Assembly: GCA_039545275.1 (NCBI GenBank)
Contig: BCHS01000001.1
Location: forward strand, 1,752,853 to 1,816,852
Length of the DNA: 64,000 bases
Source of the DNA: Pseudomicrostroma phylloplanum
Lineage: Eukaryota; Basidiomycota; Exobasidiomycetes; Microstromatales
Direction of reading: 5' to 3'
Each line of letters starts with the position of its first letter. The stretch's first letter is position 1. The notes under the pieces are model-generated. The model was given only the letters and a program-made list of their open reading frames with translations, did no database searches and was not told the origin of the DNA. This document shows positions 1 through 9,703 of this stretch, in pieces. Position numbers and translations under genes: made by a program.

Positions 1-680
1 GCATCCAAAGCCACGTCCACAAAGTCTAGCCCTGCCCTTTCGGTCTCGGACAGCTCTCGCATGCCCTCGCCTTGGTCACCAGCATAACGGCGGTTCTGAG
101 CGTCCAGATCTATCTCTTCATCCTCCTCCATTGAGATATTTGAGAGCCCAGACGGTCTGCGCCCTGATGACCTCCCGTTGGATGCGAGATATGACGAGAG
201 GCGGGATGAAGATGCGTGGGAACGCTCCACATCCTCGACATCAACCTCCGAGAACCTTTGAGGTGGCAGGGATTCGATGCGGTTGTGTGACAGATGAGCA
301 GGCCTTGTCCGCTGAGGTGGCTGGTCGTTGATCTCTGGGGCATGTCTTTCACCATCCTCCCTGACACGGAGATCAAAGCCCTCGAGCTCCTCAGTAGGAG
401 TCACAGTGGTGGACCAGGCTCCTCCTGACGTATCTTCATCCTCGTCGGAAGTAGTCCCAGCCTGCGCCTTTTCATCTTCTTCGGACTCGTCATCAGGTGG
501 ATGAAGCTGTAGGTCAGGTATCACTTGAGCCAGCTCGATGGGTATGGGCTCCTGTGCTGCTTGCACTATCTGAGGTGAAGCATCATCATGGTCGGCCTCC
601 TGAGCCGCAGACCCATTGGGATTGGTCGATGGTGAGACATCCGCATTTTCGTCCTTTGATACCGGACTGGAGACTGACAT
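1..680 (-). CDS. Acidic, Ser/Glu/Asp-rich protein, N-terminal part only (runs off left edge)
   Basis: An uninterrupted minus-strand frame runs from an ATG at 680 to the window edge, giving 226 residues and no stop. The sequence starts MSVSSPVSKDENADV and is rich in acidic and Ser/Pro stretches (for example DDESEEDEKAQ and SMEEDEEIDLD), as expected of a disordered N-terminal region. No folded domain is visible. The codon choice and the absence of stops over 680 nt support real coding. It is divergent to the UBR7-like gene at 995, so about 314 bp separates the two starts and may be a shared promoter. I do not recognise the family; the informative part lies outside the window. An upstream start in the same frame cannot be excluded. 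Confidence 0.75.
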   Translation of the reverse strand, partial: MSVSSPVSKDENADVSPSTNPNGSAAQEADHDDASPQIVQAAQEPIPIELAQVIPDLQLHPPDDESEEDEKAQAGTTSDEDEDTSGGAWSTTVTPTEELEGFDLRVREDGERHAPEINDQPPQRTRPAHLSHNRIESLPPQRFSEVDVEDVERSHASSSRLSSYLASNGRSSGRRPSGLSNISMEEDEEIDLDAQNRRYAGDQGEGMRELSETERAGLDFVDVALD

Positions 681-994
681 CAGAGGGCAGTCTGCTGAAG
701 TAGAAGTGCACAACGAGAGCCAGAGATGAAGCAGATGAGAATGAGGAGATGCAGTATTGGCGGTGACGGTGGCTCTCGATGGCCGTAGGAGTGAGTAGGA
801 GTGACTGCTGGTGGTATATGGTCGCGGATCCCCTCTTGTACGCTTCCCCGCACAAATGAATGCATCTGGACATGTCACTTGGCCCCGCCGCTCCGCTCCG
901 CGCCTCTTTCCGTTGGCGCGTCGCCTTGCGCAGCTGACTTCGTACAGGATCTTCCTGACCTGCCTTACAGCCTCGTATTCCAGGTACCACCGTC
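681..994. promoter_or_regulatory. Intergenic region between divergent genes, putative bidirectional promoter
   Basis: About 314 bp separates two divergently oriented ATGs. Nothing coding is supported here. No TATA box or other defined element could be named with confidence; the promoter role is inferred from gene orientation only. Confidence 0.35.
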
Positions 995-2884
995 ATGGCA
1001 GAGGGAAGCGACCGACAGCAGTCACCCCATACTTCCTCGTCGCGTAGCTTCACGCGTGTGCCGTCGGCCACGTCGCTCTTGCCGCCGAGTTCGGCTCAGG
1101 GTCTGACAGCGGCCGACCTTCTGTCCCATCAAGCGCTGTTGGAATCGCAAGCTCGTGAGGCCATTCCGTTCTCTCATACCACTTGCACTTACGCCAAAGG
1201 CTACATCAGGCAGCCATTATGGGCTTGCAAAGACTGCGGAGGCGGAGGCGTCTGTGCGGGCTGCTCAGTCGGATGTCACGCTTCTCACGAGCTGGTGGAG
1301 CTCTTTGCCAAGAGAGGTACGAGGTGTGACTGTGGCACCCTTACACTACAACGTCATGCGCCTGTGAGCCTGAACCCGGACAAGGTGGGAGAGAGCTCCT
1401 CTTCCACACTTCAGCCTTGCAATCTTCGAGCAGCACCACTCAATTTCGCGCCCGAGAACGACCTCAATGTGTATGGCAAGAATTACGATGGTCACTTCTG
1501 CTACTGTGAGAAGGGGTACACCTACGATCCAATGGAAGAGGAAGAGACCATGTTCCAATGCATGGTCTGTGAGGACTGGCTACATGAGACGTGCGTCAGC
1601 TTGAGGCCCAGAAAGGGAAAGAGAAAAGCAAACCCGACAAAGGGAGGGCAGGAAGCGAACAGCAGCTTAGGGACGAAAGCCCTAGATACACCAGCCAGCG
1701 CACCAGATGCTCCTATTGCCGTCGTAGCAGAGCCTGCTTCGACATCTTCGGGCCCAATTGCAACGACAGACGACCAAGCGGATACAGAAGACGAAGATCC
1801 TCCGCCTCTGATCTCGCATGACTCGTTCGACAATGTCATCTGCGATGCCTGCCTTCGCAAACATCCTATACTTCAACACTATATTGGCGCCTCGTCGTGG
1901 GGCGCTTGTCTCCGCGTACCTTCCCATGAAACATCTCTCGCGGATCTCGACAGTACGGTCGAGGTGGAAGCGGAGGACGGTCCACGGAAGTACTTGATAC
2001 TGGGCTTGCCTCTCAACACGGAGTACGCGACAGGGTCCGACGGGCAGAAACCCCCAACAGTGGCGGCTGGGCTGAAGCGCGAGCTGTCTCCGATCGTCGA
2101 AGGAGCCGATGATGGAGACGAAGAGGAGAGTCGTCAGGTGAAGAGAGTAAAGGTGGAGGAAGTACCCGTGACAGCAAAAGAGCCCAGCGCACCGTCAACC
2201 TCTGCCGAGCCTGGTATAGCAGAGATGACGAGCAAGGTGCAGAATGGCGAGGAGAAGACCAGCAAAGCAGACGTCACTTCCTCGACCTCTTCTGCCTGCA
2301 AGCTACCACCAGTTCATCCGCTTGTTGCGCATCTGCTGTCACTGCCGAACCCTCTCGCCTCCACCACGCCTCACGCCAACAACCCCGACAATGAGCAGCG
2401 GCCTGACTGCCGCATCGACGTATACCTGGACGAGGGCGATAATGAAGAAGACGACCCGGCAGATCCTCTAGGGGCTGCTTTCAATGAGGATCGTCAGCTG
2501 CAAGGCTTCCGGAAGGCAATCTGCCGCTGTCCCTCGTGCTTGGAAGCCTTCAAAGACCTGCCCTTTTTACTGGCAGAGGAGGAAACGTACTCGCCGCCAG
2601 CAAGTCAATCGGGTCTACCTGCGGGTGTGCGAGCGGGAGATGGAGAGCAGGACGATGATGCTCGCTCTGCCTCTTCGCATTCCTCGACGTACGACTTGGG
2701 GCTGGACGCGCTCAATAGGCTACCCCGTGCTCAGACGCTGGAAGCGATGGAGGGCTATGGGAGACTGCGAGCCGCTCTGTTTGAGCATCTGCGCCCCTTT
2801 GCGCAAAGTGGCAAGACGGTAGACGAGGAGAGCATCAGGCGCTTCTTTGAGGAACAGAGGGCGAGGGACAGGCAAGGCAGGTAA
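995..2884 (+). CDS. UBR7/Mlo2-type protein: UBR box plus PHD finger, putative E3 ubiquitin ligase
   Basis: Single-exon gene, 629 aa. A UBR-box zinc finger spans about residues 60-115 (C64, C78, C81, then the CAGCSVGCHASHEL and RCDCGT motifs). UBR boxes recognise N-degrons, and family members with this architecture (human UBR7, S. pombe Mlo2) are nuclear chromatin-associated putative ubiquitin ligases. An atypical PHD finger begins at C169/C171 and continues through CMVCEDWLHETC (C189-C200). Its last Cys pair (ICDAC, C283/C286) comes only after an acidic, Ser-rich insertion of about 80 residues. A basic KRVKVEE stretch near residue 380 could be a nuclear localisation signal. A second Cys pair, CRCPSC, lies near residue 510. 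The start at 995 is the first ATG of the open frame and precedes the UBR box by about 60 residues. Confidence 0.88.
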   Translation: MAEGSDRQQSPHTSSSRSFTRVPSATSLLPPSSAQGLTAADLLSHQALLESQAREAIPFSHTTCTYAKGYIRQPLWACKDCGGGGVCAGCSVGCHASHELVELFAKRGTRCDCGTLTLQRHAPVSLNPDKVGESSSSTLQPCNLRAAPLNFAPENDLNVYGKNYDGHFCYCEKGYTYDPMEEEETMFQCMVCEDWLHETCVSLRPRKGKRKANPTKGGQEANSSLGTKALDTPASAPDAPIAVVAEPASTSSGPIATTDDQADTEDEDPPPLISHDSFDNVICDACLRKHPILQHYIGASSWGACLRVPSHETSLADLDSTVEVEAEDGPRKYLILGLPLNTEYATGSDGQKPPTVAAGLKRELSPIVEGADDGDEEESRQVKRVKVEEVPVTAKEPSAPSTSAEPGIAEMTSKVQNGEEKTSKADVTSSTSSACKLPPVHPLVAHLLSLPNPLASTTPHANNPDNEQRPDCRIDVYLDEGDNEEDDPADPLGAAFNEDRQLQGFRKAICRCPSCLEAFKDLPFLLAEEETYSPPASQSGLPAGVRAGDGEQDDDARSASSHSSTYDLGLDALNRLPRAQTLEAMEGYGRLRAALFEHLRPFAQSGKTVDEESIRRFFEEQRARDRQGR

Positions 2885-3765
2885 TCGACGTGGTTCAGGT
2901 GCGGGTAGCCTGGCGTATGTTCGAAGCGCGTTGCTAGGTGGCCGTGCGGGTCCGTTGTCAGAGTTCAGTGTCACAGCCCAATGATGCCCCTTTTGCAATC
3001 ATTCTGGGCCAAAATGGACGTCTACTTTTCATGGTAGCAGATGTGCTAGACCCTTGATTCTGTCCATGCAACAATGGCAGTGTGAGTGGCTGACTGTGTG
3101 TGAGTGTGAGACTTGTGGCTTGGTTCAGTCTGCGCGCCGCGACTTTGCCCTTTGGCCGAGTGCCGTGTGTGTGAGCGTGGGCGTGTGTGTGTGTGTGCCT
3201 GTGTCCTCTGCCTGCGTGCGTTGCCTGTCTGCCTGCCTTTCCCGTCGAGTGTTTGCATCACCGCCTCACCACTGCACTCGCCTCTAGTCTACCTCGTCTA
3301 CCCCCTCACCCGCTCACTCGCTCACTACTGGCTCACTCCCCCCTTCGCACCCTCTACTACTGCTACTCCTCTTCCCCCTTCGCGTCTCCGCTCTTTTTGT
3401 GACCATCTCCTCGCCCCTCCCTTTTCCTCACACCTTCGTCTCGCAACACCGACCTTGCGAGGACCAATTCCCACGTCGCCTCGCACCCGAATCTATTGCC
3501 GGGCTACTATTCTCATCGAGAGGCGCGAGCACTAGACGTCCTACGAACACCCTCCTCTACTCAGGCCCATCTTCGCCGGCTCCTGATACATCGTAGCTCC
3601 AATCGGCCCATCAACGCCTGCAGTCGCCCAACAGCCAGCTGCCCACAGCCTACAGCTCTTCATCACTAGGGCTTCCGCCACATACCCCTCCTCCTTGACC
3701 GCGTTACCCCTCTCTTCAAGGTCAAACCCTTGCATTCCCGCCCTTTCCCCTCACACATAGCCGCT
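2885..3765. other. Intergenic region, pyrimidine-rich, with a short GT-rich tract
   Basis: This stretch lies between the UBR7-like stop and the Chs7 start. It holds a (GT)n-like tract near 3185-3205 and a long C/T-rich stretch from about 3270 to 3470, typical of a fungal promoter or 5' UTR. No gene is supported. Confidence 0.5.
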
Positions 3766-4956
3766 ATGCCTCTGCAATTCGGCAAATACGATTCCATCTG
3801 CAGCGAAGTGGCGCTGATCGTCTGTCCTCTGCTGGGGACCGACTTGGGGCTGGAGCCCGTTTGCTACAGCAGGAATGTAGAGATTAACGGCACGGTCATC
3901 TTCCAACCTGGTGAGTGGGCGCTAGCGTCTATGTCGAGGTGATGGAAGTGAAGTATCGCAGTCGTAGCTGACATCCTCCCTCCCCCCTTGTCCCCCTTCT
4001 TTCTTCTAGCAACATGCATCATCCACATTGCCGCCCTCTTCATGTGCGGTATCATGGTATACCACATCAGATCCAAATACACGGCAGTAGGCAGAAAGGA
4101 GATTGTGCAATTCTTCTACCTCTACGCCTTTTCAGAGTGTCTCGCAATCTTCCTTGACTCGGCCATCATCCCCACGTATTCCAAGGTCTACGCGTACTTT
4201 GCCGCCGTCTACGTCGGCCTGGGCACTGCTATTTTCTGGACGCTGATGATCAATGGCTTTGTAGGATTTCAGCTCTGGGAAGACGGCACGCCCAAGTCAC
4301 TCTGGTTCCTGCGCATCTCCTCCCTAGGACTCTTTGCGCTGGGCTTCGTCATCTCCCTTGCCACCTTCATCTCCATTGGCTCCCTCAGCCCCACAAATAC
4401 AGTCGGCCTCTGGATCGTCCAGCTGCTCTTCCCGCTCATCTGCATCGCCATTTACGTCATCTCCCAGGTGATCCTGGTGCTCCGCACACTCGACGACAGG
4501 TGGCCCCTGGGCGACATCCTCTTTGGAGTCTTGGCCTTTGTCGCCGCCTGTGTCCTCATGTTTGGCGTCTCTGCTCAGATCTGCTCAGGTGTAAAGCACT
4601 ACCTGGACGGCACCTTCTTTGGAGTGCTGTGCCTGCTCCTAGCAGTGATGATGGTGTACAAGTACTGGGATTCCATTACAAGGGAGGACCTGGAGTTCTC
4701 CGTCGGGTCCAAGCAGGCCGCTTGGGAGGTCAAGGACTCTTCGATGGGCAACTCGGACACGGACGTGATTACCGCTACCGGATCGAGTGTCACCCACGAG
4801 TCGGGACAGAATGGAGGAGGCAGCAGCAATTATGGTGGAAAGGGCTTCGGAGGGAGGGACAATGGTAGGCTCGCACCGTACCCTGGTGGAGCCAATGGCA
4901 AGGGTGGAAACCCTTCGGGAGGATACCCGCCGAGCGGATACAGCGGCAACTTCTGA
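3766..4956 (+). CDS. CHS7: Chitin synthase export chaperone Chs7
   Basis: Two exons, 3766-3910 and 4010-4956, joined across a GTGAGT...TAG intron at 3911-4009 (phase 1), give 363 aa. The N-terminus carries the Chs7-family pattern: a Cys pair in an [18 protein letters not shown] segment followed by [11 protein letters not shown]. About seven hydrophobic segments follow, including [34 protein letters not shown] and the late [21 protein letters not shown]. Chs7 is an ER membrane protein needed for ER exit of class IV chitin synthase Chs3, so it acts in cell-wall synthesis. The C-terminal tail of about 70 residues is Gly/Ser/Asn-rich and probably cytosolic. The length is close to fungal orthologues. 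The start ATG is followed directly by the conserved N-terminal motif. Confidence 0.93.
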
Positions 4957-5554
4957 AGCTGAGCGCAAAACGACGCACGTATACGGACGAACAACGATAC
5001 TTTCAAGCCACCATTGCTGTTGAGGTGGAAAGATGATCAACGCACCCCCAAGTAAATAATACCGAGCATCAAGGGGGCTCTCCACGCTGCTCAAGAAGGC
5101 AGCGAGCGCACTTGCTCCCCCTTTGCCTCTCCCCTCGATTCAACTTTCGCAGGCAGCTAGCCCTGCACGCAACGAACAGTACATTCTCTCTCTATCTCTC
5201 TCGCTTCTCTCTTCAGGCCGGCCCCTCTTTCAAGACCTTTCTCACGCATCAGGAATCTCGCCGTCTTGCCTCGCCTTGTCGGGCCCTCTTGAAGGGCTCT
5301 GGTCTCCACTGGTTGCTTCTCGTTCTTTCACTTGCCCATGTAGTCTTTGCACATTCTCGTCTTTGGCCACTACCGCTATTCTCGCCTCCCTCCTCTTCCT
5401 TCTGCGGGGGCATCGAGAGGACGCAGGCGAGGAAAGCACTTGCTCGAAGCAGAGACAATATAGTATCACCTGATTGCCATTTTCGGTTTGTGAAGTGTGT
5501 GTTGCTGGAATCTCTATATGTCTGTGTGCGTGTGTACCAATGGGGAGACGTCCC
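4957..5554. other. Convergent intergenic region
   Basis: This lies between the 3' ends of Chs7 (+) and the NAT9-like gene (-). It contains a CT-repeat tract near 5185-5212. The plus-strand frames that are open here have no coding character and overlap the NAT9-like last exon in antisense. No gene is supported. Confidence 0.5.
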
Positions 5555-6760
5555 TCACGACGAACTCTCGCTCCTCGCCCAGCGTCTCACCTCACTCGCC
5601 CCCCAGCCCGCCAAAGTAGCTGCCTCACCTCCTCCCCCGCCTGTGCTCGCAGGGAACCCCAACTCCACCTCCTTCCAGATCGCACTCCTGCTCCGCACCT
5701 CGAAGCTGAGCGGTGCGCGCTGGAAGAGGGCGAGGGAGGAGGTGTTGGACTCGGAGATTTTGCAGAAGAGGTTTGTGGGTTGGAGAGGCAGAGGGGAAAA
5801 CGAGGGAAAGGAGGATGTTGCATGGCAGGTTTGAGCAGGGGTTGGTGTTGGAGTGGGGGTTGGGGAAGAGGTGATGTACCAAATTACTAGCTGGAGCGCT
5901 TCGAGGGCGAGGTGATGACGCCGGAGGGATGGCTCTGGAGCAGGTGTAGGTTGAGCCAGAGAGTCGATGTCAGCAATTGGGCTTCGTCTGAAGATACGGG
6001 CACGCTTCCAGCCAGGCTAACACTTACCAGCAATCATGATCTCCAGCTCTCCCCTCAACTGTGGTCGAGTACCATCTATCCCGGTACTGCTGCTTGGCTT
6101 CGTACTCTGACCGGCCCCTTCCTCCTCCTCGTCTTCTTCCTCCAAGGGCGAGAGGAAGACGTTGACGTCTCCTGCCATCTTGCACCGGGCGATGAGCTCC
6201 TCGGTGCTCAGGCTGCGTAACGTCTCCTCGTCCAGACCAGGGGCAGACCGGTCGAGGTGGAGGACGATGAAGGTCAGTTCTGCGGGTGGGAGAGCAGATA
6301 CATGCATCTTTGAGCTACCCCTGCCGGTACTTCTTTGTGTCTAGGGAGGGTGCGTCGACTCACTGTCCTCGTCGGCCCGCCAGGAAGCCTGCATCTCATA
6401 CTCTTCCTGCAGCGTCAGAGGCTCCGAGGCCGTGGCTTCTTGCAGGAAGGGGTCTTGCATCCAGGCATTGTACTGCGGGGCGTGGGGCGGGCAGAAGAGA
6501 AGAAGAGGGCCAAAGGAGCGATCGATAAACTGCCCAGTAAGCACAGCGCTGAGGAAATAGACTGTTTGCCATCGTAGTCGCTCACCTGCTCGACATGCTC
6601 CTTCCTGTATAGAGCAAAGTCACGTCTAGTGTGAGCTTCTTCCGCCTCGACTGCTTTGCCCGCTGCAAATGGCCTCGCCCTCCCTGCCCTGCCGCACTCA
6701 CCGATACGGTACGAGGAGCACCCGCTCTCCGACCAGGACCGTCTCCTCGTTGATCCTCAT
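5555..6760 (-). CDS. NAT9-like GNAT N-acetyltransferase, five exons
   Basis: Exons on the minus strand are 6702-6760, 6586-6604 (19 nt), 6364-6472, 6028-6279 and 5555-5934. All junctions are GT-AG, the frame is continuous, and the product is 272 aa. The protein opens MRINEETVLVGERVLLVPYR and continues KEHVEQ then YNAWMQDPFLQ. It contains ASEPLTLQEEYEMQ, LTFIVLHLDR, MAGDVNVFLS, LEIMIAEPSLR and near the end CKISESNTSSLALFQ. These are the hallmarks of the NAT9 family, a GNAT acetyltransferase of the RimJ type. The C-terminal half has a Thr/Pro/Ser-rich insertion (about residues 170-200) before the ISESN motif. Family members are cytosolic N-acetyltransferases whose substrates are poorly defined. 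The acceptor for the last exon was chosen because it restores IMIAEPS in frame. Confidence 0.85.
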
Positions 6761-6922
6761 CGCGACGATCACTGGTGTGTGTGAGTCTGTAGCTCGTGTT
6801 CTTTCCGTATACAAGCGAGGCCCTCGAGCCACCTCAATTGCGCCCCCGGTTACGGGCGCCGTGTTGATTGTGATTGTGTACGTATACCGTCTGCTGTCCG
6901 CTTTCTTGTATAGCAAATACCG

Positions 6923-7033
6923 TCCTAGTTCGTATAGTGGCTAATATATCCGCCTCTCACCCCCGATGGTTCTTCTCTTCTTGACGAACTACGGCTGAAC
7001 GCGGGCGACCGGGGTTCGATTCCCCGACTGGGA
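6923..7033 (+). tRNA. tRNA-Glu (anticodon CUC) with an intron of about 40 nt
   Basis: A full cloverleaf can be drawn. The acceptor stem pairs 6923-6929 with 7027-7033 (TCCTAGT/ACTGGGA, one G-U). A 4-bp D stem pairs GTAT with ATAT. The anticodon stem pairs TCCGC at 6949-6953 with GCGGG at 7001-7005. The loop is CTCTCA plus C, reading anticodon CTC. The T arm is CGGGG-TTCGATT-CCCCG at 7010-7026. An intron of about 40 nt (6960-6999) sits at the canonical position after nucleotide 37. The mature RNA would be 71 nt before CCA addition. A run of T from 7036 fits a Pol III terminator. Confidence 0.88.
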
Positions 7034-7042
7034 AAATTTTTT
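7034..7042 (+). terminator. RNA polymerase III T-run terminator of the tRNA-Glu gene
   Basis: An AAATTTTTT tract begins three bases past the tRNA acceptor stem. A run of at least four T on the coding strand is the standard Pol III stop. Confidence 0.7.
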
Positions 7043-7211
7043 GCTCGCGGCGACAATGTGACTCTTTTTGGCTCAGCGCACGTACGTATGAGCGGGGGAT
7101 GATGCAGAGGAGAGGCTTCTATTGCATTTCGGACTGACAGTGACAAGAGTGATCACGTCGGCCAGAGTGTTGACAGGTGGAGGCAAAGGGTGTGCATTAC
7201 AGGGACGTATA

Positions 7212-8891
7212 TCATGGGTTTGGCTTAGCAAGAATACATGTGGCAGATGGTGATGGTCTCGATACTCGGTCAGCGCTTTTCAGAGCCTGGGATTCGGTCG
7301 CGGTAAAGGTGTCTGAAGTTCGCGTATGCCGTGCAGCGGTGAAGAACTCATAAATCAGTATTGCGGGCTTGTTGTGCCTCTGCTCCACCATACTCACCAT
7401 CTTTACAGGTCGGACCCGCGCACCACGTCGCCTCCGTTACTCGCCTCCTCACCTCACCAGCTCCACCCTTCACTAGATTCCGCGCATCTTTGGCATCGAG
7501 GTTGTAGACCAATCGGGCGAAGTCCGCTTGCATCGCTATGATGATGTTGGCCGACTTCGACATCCAATCTCTGCCCTGCTCCTCTTGCCTGTCGCGCAGG
7601 AGGTCGCCGAGCGTCGACATCGCCTCGGCTGCGCTCTCTGCTGTTGCGAACGGCATCTTGAAATTGGATTCGGCACCTTTGCAAAAGATGCCGACAAGAT
7701 GTCGCTCATTCTGCAAAGAGTAGCAGATGTTTACAGCCGGCACGGCAGCATCGGAGCAGACACGTCGCATGTGATGGGCTTCTGCTGAGGCAGACTGGCT
7801 CTGTAAGTGCTTCTGCACTGTGTGAAGGAGGACTTTGCAGGGGAAAGATTCTAGGAGACGGGCCTGCAAGTCGATGTTGCCTATGAGTTTGTGCGAGGAG
7901 TGGTCGTCGAGGTTCCATTTTCGATCAAGCTCATTGCTCAATCGAACTTTAAGCAAAGGGCTCAAAGGCTGCAATGCCGTCGTCGACTTGACGGGCACGG
8001 CGGCCAGACTTATGGACAGATCGGGAAGGCCCAGCTCGGACCTCGAGGAGCCGGCGACGGCAAGGATCACGCGCCTGGGGTCAACCCCCAAAGCCTCGGC
8101 GAGGTCGAGCTGCTCTTGTGGCACATCTGCAGGACGCGCCGGGATCTGACGAAGATGCGCCATGCGGAAGAAGGTCTCGTCGCTCTGAGATGCGTCGACG
8201 ACCTGGACCTTGATCACGAGGCCCGTCCTGTCATCGAGAAGGTCTATGTCCTCTTGGTATCTCCACGCGTATTCGAGGGCGTGGGACTTGCATGCCTTAT
8301 CGACGGCTTCAAGGACCTTGTCACGCGAGATCTCTCTGGGCTCCTGGCGAACTTCAATAAGCGGGCCTATGGTTTTTCCCATACCCGTGGCCAGGCGAGA
8401 CTTGTTAGTCCTGAGAATTTTCAGCGACTCGTGGGCCAAAGCCAGAGCATGAGTGTAGTATTCCTGTATGTAGCTCTGCAGACCGAATCCATGCTTGTTG
8501 ACAAGGATCTTCCGCCTCACTGGAACCTTCTTGCCGATCCAAGGTGTTCTGGCTGATGCCGATGTTGATGCTAGAGGCGACTTGTTGGGCTGGAGACCGG
8601 TCAATTGCGAGGTCCCAGCCGCTGTCGAGCTTTGAGTAGTGAGACCAAAGTCTCGAGCAAATCGAAGCCTCTGCCTGTGCTTCGCACGTGCTCAGAGCAT
8701 TGGCCCTTCGCCTGATAGATGTGGGCAAACCTCGTCCTCTTCTGTAGTGAAACTGGGAGGGAAGCAGCAGACGTATGTCAGGTTGATGTCGATGAGATGG
8801 CATATGGGACAGTGCAACTCACCTTCTCTTCTTCATCGTGTAAAGCATAGCTTGTCACCTTGGCGGATGACGAGATTGTAGGCATAGACAT
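7212..8891 (-). CDS. Hypothetical protein, unrecognised, at least four exons
   Basis: The frame begins at an ATG at 8891 with a first exon of 23 codons (8823-8891, MSMPTISSSAKVTSYALHDE...) ending at a GTGAGT donor. The next exon starts at 8752. A further splice, not resolved with confidence, joins it to a long open frame from about 8650 down to 7398. The last intron is 7313-7397 and the last exon is 7212-7312, ending ...ILAKPNP. The main exon contains HGFGLQSYIQEYYTHALAL, IGPLIEVRQEPREIS and ALEYAWRYQEDIDLLDDRTG, which look like a mostly helical conserved protein. I do not recognise a catalytic motif, zinc finger or membrane span. A subunit of a nuclear complex is possible but is only a guess. 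Confidence refers to the gene being real and to its 3' part. Confidence 0.6.
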
Positions 8892-9703
8892 AGAGTGAGT
8901 ATATTGCAGATGGGATCTGCGTTAAGGTAGTTGTGGAGCGCATGAGAGCGTGCTTAGAAGGTAGTAAGAGGATGTACAGGGTGAGTGCAGAGCGCAAAAG
9001 GGATGCTCTATTAGGGAAGAGTGCATAGCGAACGGGTCGGGGCGAGGGGGCTGAGAAGACAAAGGTGGATAGGGGAAGGTGAGGAGATGAGGAGATGAGG
9101 AGAGTGAGACAAGCACGAAGTGGCAAAGTGATACGGAGCAACCCCTCACTGCTCGCAGCCAGCAAGGCCCCTCACCACTCTGTCGTCACACACGCGCCAG
9201 AGCAATCAGGTACGCAGCAACAGAAAAGCCTCTCCTCTGCTCTCGTGCCTGCCAAGGGTGGTTAGTGTGACCCCTTGCCCTCGCCGCAATCCCGTGCACA
9301 TCACAGGGCGGCAGTCGAGCCTCCGAGCACGTCGACACACTTCTCACCCTCAGGAACAGGAGCGGTCAGTAAAGTGGGTACGCTTGAAAGGAAGAGCCAC
9401 CCTCTCATCGTCCGAGCGAGCCTTGTGGGATGTGCCTGGCTCCCGCATTGACCAGCTGCCGCTTCACGTCATTCCGCCGCGCCTCCATACTGACACGCGC
9501 ACCAAAGCATACGGGCAGGGGCAGTGCAAATTCGTGAATGTGTTTCGAATGAAGGAACAACGAGAAGAATGAATCAAAGCAGACAAGGCAAGGAGGAAAC
9601 AAGAGATTTGCAGCGCCGAGGCGACGAGAAGGGAGATCCTAAAATCAGACAGGCTCCCTCTCCGCTACCACACCACGCTACCTTTACCGTTCACCATCAT
9701 CGT
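8892..9703. other. Intergenic region
   Basis: Upstream of the 8891 start and downstream of the aconitase stop. A GAGGAGATGAGGAGATGAGGAG-type purine repeat lies near 9075-9105. No coding frame with convincing composition was seen. Confidence 0.45.

Noticed and set aside
5112..5834. Plus-strand open frame of 240 codons downstream of Chs7
   Set aside because: Low-complexity Ser/Leu/Arg composition, overlaps the conserved last exon of the NAT9-like gene in antisense, and shows no family motif.
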